64,000 nucleotides of DNA from Branchiostoma floridae (taxonomy: Eukaryota; Chordata; Leptocardii; Amphioxiformes; Branchiostomatidae): contig NC_049991.1 of the NCBI RefSeq assembly GCF_000003815.2, forward strand, positions 16,600,776 to 16,664,775. Direction: 5' to 3'. The stretch's first letter is position 1. The number at the start of each line of letters is the position of its first letter. The notes below the pieces were generated by a model. It searched no databases. It was not told the DNA's origin and was given only the letters and a program-made list of their open reading frames with translations. This document shows positions 28,601 to 37,600 of this stretch, one piece after another. Position numbers and translations under genes: made by a program.

Positions 28601-31600
28601 TATGAGCAATGCAGAATGTCTGACATGCCTCTTGCCTTGTTGTATCATCCCTGCAGAAGTACATGTAGAGATCAACTTTAAATATGCATCACTACTGCGA
28701 CACAACTAAGTGCAAGCAAAATTGTTCTAACAAAAGTAAGAAGAGGTACTTGTACATGTACATGAACAGTGAGTGTGCACAATGTTCCTTTACTGCCACT
28801 GCCACAAGAAATTTGAAAACACACATACATTATCAAAATCATTTACCATGATGCAGGTAATATCAACGTACAATGCCTGCTGAAAAGTATACATTCAACA
28901 CTTCTCAGATGTTCATTGTACATGTATAATTTGGTGTTTAAGCGACATACTTCCAGCTATAGACCCCCGTCAGTATGGATCGCTCAAGGGCAAATCCACC
29001 ACGCATTATCTAACCAGCCTAATGCATTACTTGGCAAGTACAACAGATAATCCTGGCTTCCTGACTGACTTCACACGCGCTTTCGATCGTGTGCACCACC
29101 TGACTGCAGTCTCCAAACTCCTGGACCTAGGCGTCAGACGTTCGATCATTCCCTGGGTATGCGCCTTTCTATCGAATCGTCAACAGCGCGTTAAGTACCT
29201 ACAAGTCGTGTTTCTTTGGGAAACGCTTACTTGTGGTGTACCGCAAGGAACCAAGTTGGGTCCCGTTGTGTTTCTCGCGCTCATAAATGACGCGTCACCG
29301 GTAAGGGAAGACTCAGCCGAGACTTGGAAGTATGTTGACGACATGTCTTTGTCGGAGGCAAGGCACGTTACACAGGACTCCACAGTGCAAACTGACGTGG
29401 ACAAGCTACATGCAACTGAACCCCTCCAAGTGTATTGTACTGCTAATATGCTTTATGCGAAACCGTCCTCCCCCACCTGTAGTGACTGTTAAGTCAACAA
29501 CACTTGAAGTAGTTGAATTCGCGAAGATCCTAGGGGTGATCTTTCAAGCTAACCTTAAGTGGGACATCCACGTCAACATGATGATCAGCAAAGGCAGCCG
29601 CAGGCTGTACCTGTTACGAGTATTAAAGAGACATGGTCTAGACTCTAGTGACTTGACATTAGTGTTCTGTGGATTTATACGACCTATCTTAGAATACGCG
29701 TGTCCGGTATGGCACCCAGGAATCACTAGTGCCCAGTCTAGGGCCATAGAGAACGTGCAAAAAAGAGCTTGCCGCATAATTCTTGGTTCCACCTTTGCTA
29801 GCTATGACATGGCTCTAGTCCAGTTGTCACTTCCGTCTCTGTGCAACAGACGGCACGAACTCTGTACAAAGTTTGGTACCTCCTTGCTGAGCTCTCCGTC
29901 TTTCTCAAAATGGCTACCGCCAAACCGTGTGAGCCTACATGGCAGAAACCTCAGGTCCAAACACCAGATAACACAATTCCACTGCAGAACCTCTAGGTAT
30001 AGGAAGACTACACTACCATACCTTGTCGACTTGCTCAATAGTTCAAAATGCTAGCTATGAATACATGTAAGTCTTGAATGTATACACAGTTATGTTAAAA
30101 GTAATTATTGTTATTTTTAAAATGTGTTGAATTATGCACTTCTATTGTTTTTCATTTTAATTGTAATATGTGTAAAACATACTGCAATTCAGCCGAAAGA
30201 TATAAAGGCTGCCATTGTATGTTATTGTATGTCGCATGACGCGATAATAAACCATTCATTATTATTATTATTATTATAATCATCATACATTCAAGCACTT
30301 AATACAGAGATTAAAATTACAATATTATATATGTATCGCTTTCAGATAATCAGCAGCTACAGATACATGATTGTATGGCTCACCCTTTGTCTGCAGTGTC
30401 ATCACTGACATGACTGGCAGCAAGTGCTGTGGCTGTCTGAAGAAGTGCCAGAACATCCTGAATGGGGGGAAAGGATATTTCAGATAACCAGTAAGAACAT
30501 AATAATATGCTGTAGGCAACATTCAAATTAGTCAAGTAGATTGAACTGGAAAACTAGTGCACTGTTTAGGCCATTTCTAGGAAACATAATGTATCTGGAG
30601 ACAGGCAGTGTTATGATTTTGACATGTTTGACCAGAGACAAGGTATTCATTCCCTCTTACATGTAGATATTAATGACATACTAGATTCTGCATGGACCAA
30701 AATTCCACCTTCCCAAATTTTACAATATCTTGTTGACACCTTAGTGCTGTTCAAACCATACAGACACTTCCATGTTATGACTGGAACAAAACTATATGTA
30801 TTACCTGTCTGTCTTCCTCGAGCGACAAGGAATACCCAGTTGCAACATTGACAGCAATGGCTGCACACAGAGTAGGGAGGCTCACAGTCTTCACTGTCAG
30901 GGGGTCCAACAGTTCCTTGTTGGTGAGAATGGCTGCACAAGATCGTTCTAGCAGTGCATCAGCATCGAACACAGCTGGGTCAAGCTCCTTCATCACTGCA
31001 AGGGGTTTCTCTGCAGGACTAAAGATATACAAAAGTATCATATTCGAAGTATTCCTTTTTGTACCCAGGAAATAAAAATCATTGTCCAACATGGATTTTG
31101 ATGCATGCAAATTTATAGAATTACATTTGAAAAACAAACAAAAAATTTCTTACCCATATTTGATGTCCTTTCTGAATTGTCCATACTTGAGTCCTTCTAG
31201 ACCCCACCATTTCTGTGATGTTTTCTGAAAGTCTGTTGTGGGTGCCGTTGGTTTGAAAGGTGATGACTCATTCCGCAAGAAGTGGAGGACAGGTAGTGCC
31301 AGCAGCCATCTTGACTTCAGCATCAATGCATCTCCTGTCATAGCGGTGTTCATGATGCTAACAACAGCATTTGTGACCTCCCTACAAAAAGTTGATTTAA
31401 GAATATTAATTATAACATTCCTGAAGAATCCAATGACATACAATCATTTGTAAGAGAAAACTACTTCCTTTATTGTTGTAAAAATTTGATATGTGACAAT
31501 CAAAACTCAAGTTTAATGTCATAATATCTGCAGAGAGTTACATTTTTGTAAAGAACAACTTTTCAACACATAATTAACACAAGAAGATTAACACAAATAT

Positions 31601-34600
31601 GTCCACAATGAATAATTTGACAAATCTCCAACATCACTTACTTCAGCCTTCCATCCTGGCAGAAGTGAAGAGAAAATGCCTCAACTTCGCGGCAACTTTT
31701 GTCCTTGGCATCAGGCCTGATGAGGAGCCCCTCGAACAGGGCATGTGCCTGCTTCTCGCTGAGTTGAAGACTGTACCTGTCTACCAGCCAACAGATGGAG
31801 AGGGCAGACACGATCCGTGCCTGGGCTGCCTCTGGGCTCTCGATCTTCTGTTCCTTTGTCTTTGCCAACTGGTCCAGCTTTGGACCAATGTACTCCATCA
31901 GTACCTGTAATGACATAAACATTCATCCCTTTACTGTCTGCTATTCGCTGTGTATGTCCTTCAACGAATCATTTTGAAAGGAGAGCAGTGTAATACAGTA
32001 CAGTATAAGAAGGATCGATAAAGCTGGGATTAAGCAAACAACTGAATCAAGGTAAACACATTGAATTCTTACCTTTGAGATGGAAAACTCCCTAAGTTCC
32101 CATCTCTTCCTATTGTAATAACCATCAGAAACTGGGCTGGTCCCCACCCAATGACAGACAGCCTGAACCTGCTTCATGACATCACATGCCAGTAGCTCTT
32201 CACCCTGTTGATCACATGTGAAGCCTTTCCATTGTGGTAACCAGGCTTGGACAGCAATCCGACGATCGTGGGCCACTTTCTCCTCGACACTAGTCCATCC
32301 AATCAAAGACTTAAATTTGTCAAGACGTCCGAGCTCCACTTGCATGGCATCATTGTACAGGTGCACGTCACCTACAATAACAGTCAATGAGGTAATTTCT
32401 AATGAATATGAATCACACAGTAGCAAGGCATTATGTCTATACATGTCCATGATTGTATAGCTGCAATTCATGAATGTATCATGATGGCAACATTTATTCC
32501 TTCAAGTGGAAATTTTTGGTAAAAGGTGAGATATCAGTTAAATGTAGCAGTAATCATCATTACAATAGACAAAGTTACTTCACCCATGTCAATCTCTTAC
32601 TTCTGAAAAGAGCAAAATGTACAAAATATGCAATAATATATACACAGAAAACATAACGGCACTGAACTTTAATCCAACACATTCCAGCAAATTCCAAACT
32701 GAACAATTAATAAACAAGCGGGCTTTAGCGCATTCTGGAAACTGTTTAGTGCATTGTTTACTATGTTTCCCCGGCCATTGCTACACATGCATTGGTCTGC
32801 CACTTTCTGTTGTGTCGCGAGAAAATAACATTTCAAAGACAGTGTAACTGATAGCAGGTCCTTTGGGATTCTATTCCCAGTGGAACTTTAATCCAACACA
32901 ATAATATAACAAGGCTGTTTATCTATGGATTTCATATTTACAACGACAAATTTGTATCAATCTGCAGGCACTTACTCAAGGTTAATTGGCAAATCGGCAT
33001 GTCGGTAAACTGCTGATAGTCGCGATCAAAACACAAGCCCCAAAATGCATCAACCAGCGGCAAATCCGTTCTGCTGTTCTACTACACAGTTATGAAGTTC
33101 TATGAAACTTTTCATCCGTTGTTTGGCTACCAAATGGTGGCAAAATACGTTGTTTGTGAATGGTTCCCAAAAAATATACCCGCAAAACACAGTACAAACT
33201 CCCTACAATACGTCCCCCATATGGGGCTGTTGGTATCGCCAGTGAGATCCGTCGTACTGGCCTTTGGATGTGATCACTTTCATAAATGGGGGTGAAGGGG
33301 TGTGCTGAAATATGATTCAAAATGGCGCGTGTTCGGATTTCCACTGAATTTACTGTAACAAAGCCTGGCCCTGTACTTGAAGAGGGACACTTCAACTTAG
33401 TTCAAGGCATGTTGGTTGTGTTGGATGGACAGTTTATTAATATTTCGCTATATTTACTGTGATGATTAATGTGTAATGTGAGGACGAAGAGTAGGGTTGC
33501 TTGAAATTACAATCGCTGCCCTCCTCCCACGGCTTGATAACGGCATGAAAACATACCAGAAGATTGATTAACTTGTCAATGCAACATGCGATCTTTGTGA
33601 GCTCAAACTTACAAGGTTTTGAGTCATATACCTTACTGGTTTTGTAAAGCACTCAAAAGAATTTGCATACCGGGGCTAGTTTTTGACTGACAGATGGGTT
33701 CTGAAAAGTGTTGGATTAAGGTTGCGTTGGATTAAAGTTCAGTGCCGTTACTTCTATTACATTATTACATATTGAAAATGTTGTGAAACATAACAGACAG
33801 AAGTACCCAGTGAAGTAGCCCATGACTATGACCAATCAAATGTTCTGTATATTACAGTTCTTCAATGTTTGCTTTGAATCGAGAGAAGCGGTTCGTTCAA
33901 CGGTTTGGTTTGCATGGATGGATGCATGGATCTAACCAAACCCTTCTAATAGCCCTTCTATACGGCTGATAACGTAATTGAGTCAGCGTGGCCGACCATT
34001 CTAAGGCGCTGGGTGCAGATAGCGATTTGCTTTTGCAGCCGTGGATCGTGGGTTCGGACCCCACTTGTTACAATTTTTTTTTCTTCTTTAGACAAATCTC
34101 ATGTAATGTTTTTTAATAGAAGACAGACCAATTCAGTAAATCGATGTTCAAAAACTCTTTTTTTTCATGTGATTTTGTTTAACATCCAGGCTTTTTCCAA
34201 AATACGCACTGGCCAGCTTTTTTCAGAAGCTTTCTTGTTACACTAGAGGAAGCTTCTAAAGTCAAACTAAGAGCCCATACTACACCTACCTCCTGCTTGG
34301 CACTGTTCAGGTAAAAGCTTGAAGCATCTGTTGACAATCACTCCTCCCCCCATGCTATAGTGAATGAACTCCCATTTCACATCTCCATTTTCTTTCACCA
34401 CAGCATACTTGAACGACACGAATCTGTTGTTTACTCTCTTAAGATTAATGCTGCATTTGCCTTCTGCTACCAGGAAGCCATCTTTCAGGTGCCTGCAGAA
34501 AAAGTATGGGTCAGTGAATTCATGCAGCATTCTTTGAGGATGCCTAAGAGAAACTTACACATACATATATATACATATGTACATGTAAATCGATACATGG

Positions 34601-37600
34601 GGAAGTGGCATCATTTACAAAATGCTCAGCAGTTCATCTACATATAACTACGTACACACATCTACATTAATCTGAACAAAAATCACTCATGATACGTAAT
34701 ACGGTATATGCATAGCTTTAATGTATTCTTTTTTTATACTGATGAGTGATGATAATGATTATTGATGCACATTTGCGGGGAGTTAACTTCAATACAGGAG
34801 GGACAGAGATCTAGAGGTACTTACAGTTTTTCCTGTTGAAAGAATATCAATGCAGTGCAAGACAGAGCACATTATATATATTTATATGTATGTCTGCTGA
34901 GTATGTGCTCGCAAAGACCACAACAAATATGATTTTTACTAATCTTCATCTGCAAAGCTGATGGTTTCTTACCGTGTAATTTCAAGGACAGCAAGGCTCT
35001 TCCAGTCAACTATGTCACTCCTGACATGAACCCTCTCCACGTCCGGCTTCATTTTGAAGTCAGGAGAGACGAGGACGTGGAAGTGCAGGGTCATCGTTGA
35101 TCCTCCTTCATACTGACTGGCCAAGTGAGGCTGGTGTACAATCTTGCTGGGTGAGGAAGTGTGATGTGATCTGGGGATGGGATAAAGATAAGACAAACAG
35201 GTAATGAGACACTCAATACAAAAGATACTCAAGTAACTGAGTACATATACATCAATTAATGTAAAATTATAGGAAAAGCAGCATAAGACTGGGTTGTAAG
35301 CTCTTATCATGTTCAACAGTTAACATAAAGCATTTCAATGTTATAATTTTCCATGCTGTGTGCTCATCCACACATGAAAATAATAAGAAGGATAAAGCTA
35401 CATTAGTGTACTCACTGGTTTTCCTGCTCTTTCTTTGCCTTGTTATCTGGTTGTTTCCTGTTTTTGTGATCCTGCTTCTTTTGTTTTCTGGATTTTACAG
35501 TTTGCCATCCGCCAGTATCCTGCATAACATAACAGATATTTGCTTCAAGTTTGTACAAATATCTTGATCAGATTAATGTAATGTTACCTACAATTGGCTT
35601 TACTTATATAAATACACAGTGTTGCAACAGACAAACATGTACAGGAGTGACTTTTCTTTTCTAAAATGGTTTCCAGTGATATTTCCCATGACATAAAAAA
35701 ACTGAAAGAACAAGAGATAATCACTTAGGTTAGGTTGTAATATTGACTGTTAGCAAAGACAGCAAAGATTACTAGAAGTCCTGAAGTTGGAAAAAAAGAA
35801 AGAAATCCTACCTCATTATTAGCAGGTTCAGAAGGGCCATCGTGTCTGTTTTTCTCATCTTTTTCATCCCCCACCAACACGAAAGAGTCTTCCATGCTTG
35901 TATCAGCAAAAGGCATGTCCTGTAGGTCTTCATCACCCTGCTGATCACCCTCCTCTTGCACTGGAGTCTCCTCCTCCCCTGTATCTTGCTCTTCTCCACT
36001 GGCTGTCTCTTCTTTGTTAGCCTCTAAGTGGTGTCCATCCTTGGGAGGGTGGTGAATGATTTCTTGTTCAAAAGCTTTAGTCTTGGGTTTAACAGTTGGT
36101 TTGGGCTGGTCTGGTGTCTGGGACTGTTTTTCTTCTGTCGAATCAGGTTGAACTTTTTTCTTGCCTGGTTTCTCACCACTCTTCGGTGGTCCTTCGTCTT
36201 TGTCAGACTTGTTTGTTGCAGTCTTTGAGGCTTGCTCGTCTTCTGTTGTAGCATGTGTTGGCTTGAGTTGATGACTAGCTTTAAGATCACTCTTTGGTTT
36301 GTTCCTCTTTTGTTTGTTACTCTTAGCTCCTCCCTTGTCAACACTGCTAGCATCTCCTTTCTCAAACCCCTGTACACTTGTACTAGTTCCTGTGGTATCA
36401 TCTGCTGGCTTGGGTGGACAGCTAGCCTGAAGGTTTCTGCTTTCTGTATCCCCCTGGCCTGCCTCTATATGTCCACTACCTTCCTTGACAAGGCTGCTGA
36501 CATCTCCTTTCTCAAACCCCTGTACACCTGCACTAGTTTGCATGGCATCATCTGCTGGCTTGGGAGGACAGCTAGCTAGTAAGTTTCTACTTTCTGTATC
36601 CCCCTGGCCTGCCTCTATATGTCCACTACCTTCCTTGACAAGGCTGCTGACATCTACTTCCTCAAACCCCAGTACACCTGCACTTGTTTCTTCTGTAGGA
36701 GTGTGCAACTGGACAGACTTCTGCAGAGTGTCTGCCAGGACAGTAGGAGAAACCGGGCGTTTATCATCAGGCAATGATCTCTCCCCTCCTTTGCTACTTG
36801 CGCTTCCCTCTGTCTCTTGGGGTATCCCATCCTTCAAAGCCTCTGATGAGCCAACATCCTTTGAAGCACCCATCTCATCTTTCACGTTGTCGGTTTCCAT
36901 GGGTTCAGCTTCTAAGGGTTTGATGCTCTTGTCACTTGTGGGCAGGGTGTGGATTTCCATGTTTGCGTTGTGGTCCGTTGACAGGCCGGAAACGTGCACG
37001 TTTCTGTCACCAGGCTGTGGTGATCCTTCTTTGCCGTCATTTGGCTGTTTTGCTGCTCGTGACAAAAGAGACAACTTTCTTAAACGTGTACTTTCATCCA
37101 CTCAGTCTCTAAGCTCGCTGTTGTACATGTTAACATAAGGCTTCATGCTAGACATTTGTACAACATGATGTACAGATTATCATATCTTCATTTCCAAATT
37201 CTATTCTGTGTAGATGTTACAATAAAGCTGCATCTACTCACTTCCTTCACCACTACCTAAAAACCAAGACTATACGTTAGATTTCAACAATTGGAAACTA
37301 TGATTTCAATATCATCTTTCACAGCCACTGGTAATTAATGTTATTTGCAACCAAACTTGTCAAAAATGATATCTTAAATAGATATCTATGGATAAATGTG
37401 ACAAAATAAAGATAAAATACATCTCGTTAGATACAAAAAAAAAGATTTTAAAAATGTAACGTTACTTCAATATCCCCTATTAAACCAGATAATACAACCA
37501 TACACATGGTAGTGTAAAACTTATAGCCTAGAAGGAATGGCACCCTGTGCCAAGTACCTGATGTAAACATATACATGAAAACATTCCCCTCCCCCTCTGT

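Noticed and set aside
36485..37138. 217-residue plus-strand ORF
   Set aside because: Antisense shadow of the repeat-containing disordered exon; no independent start context or domain.
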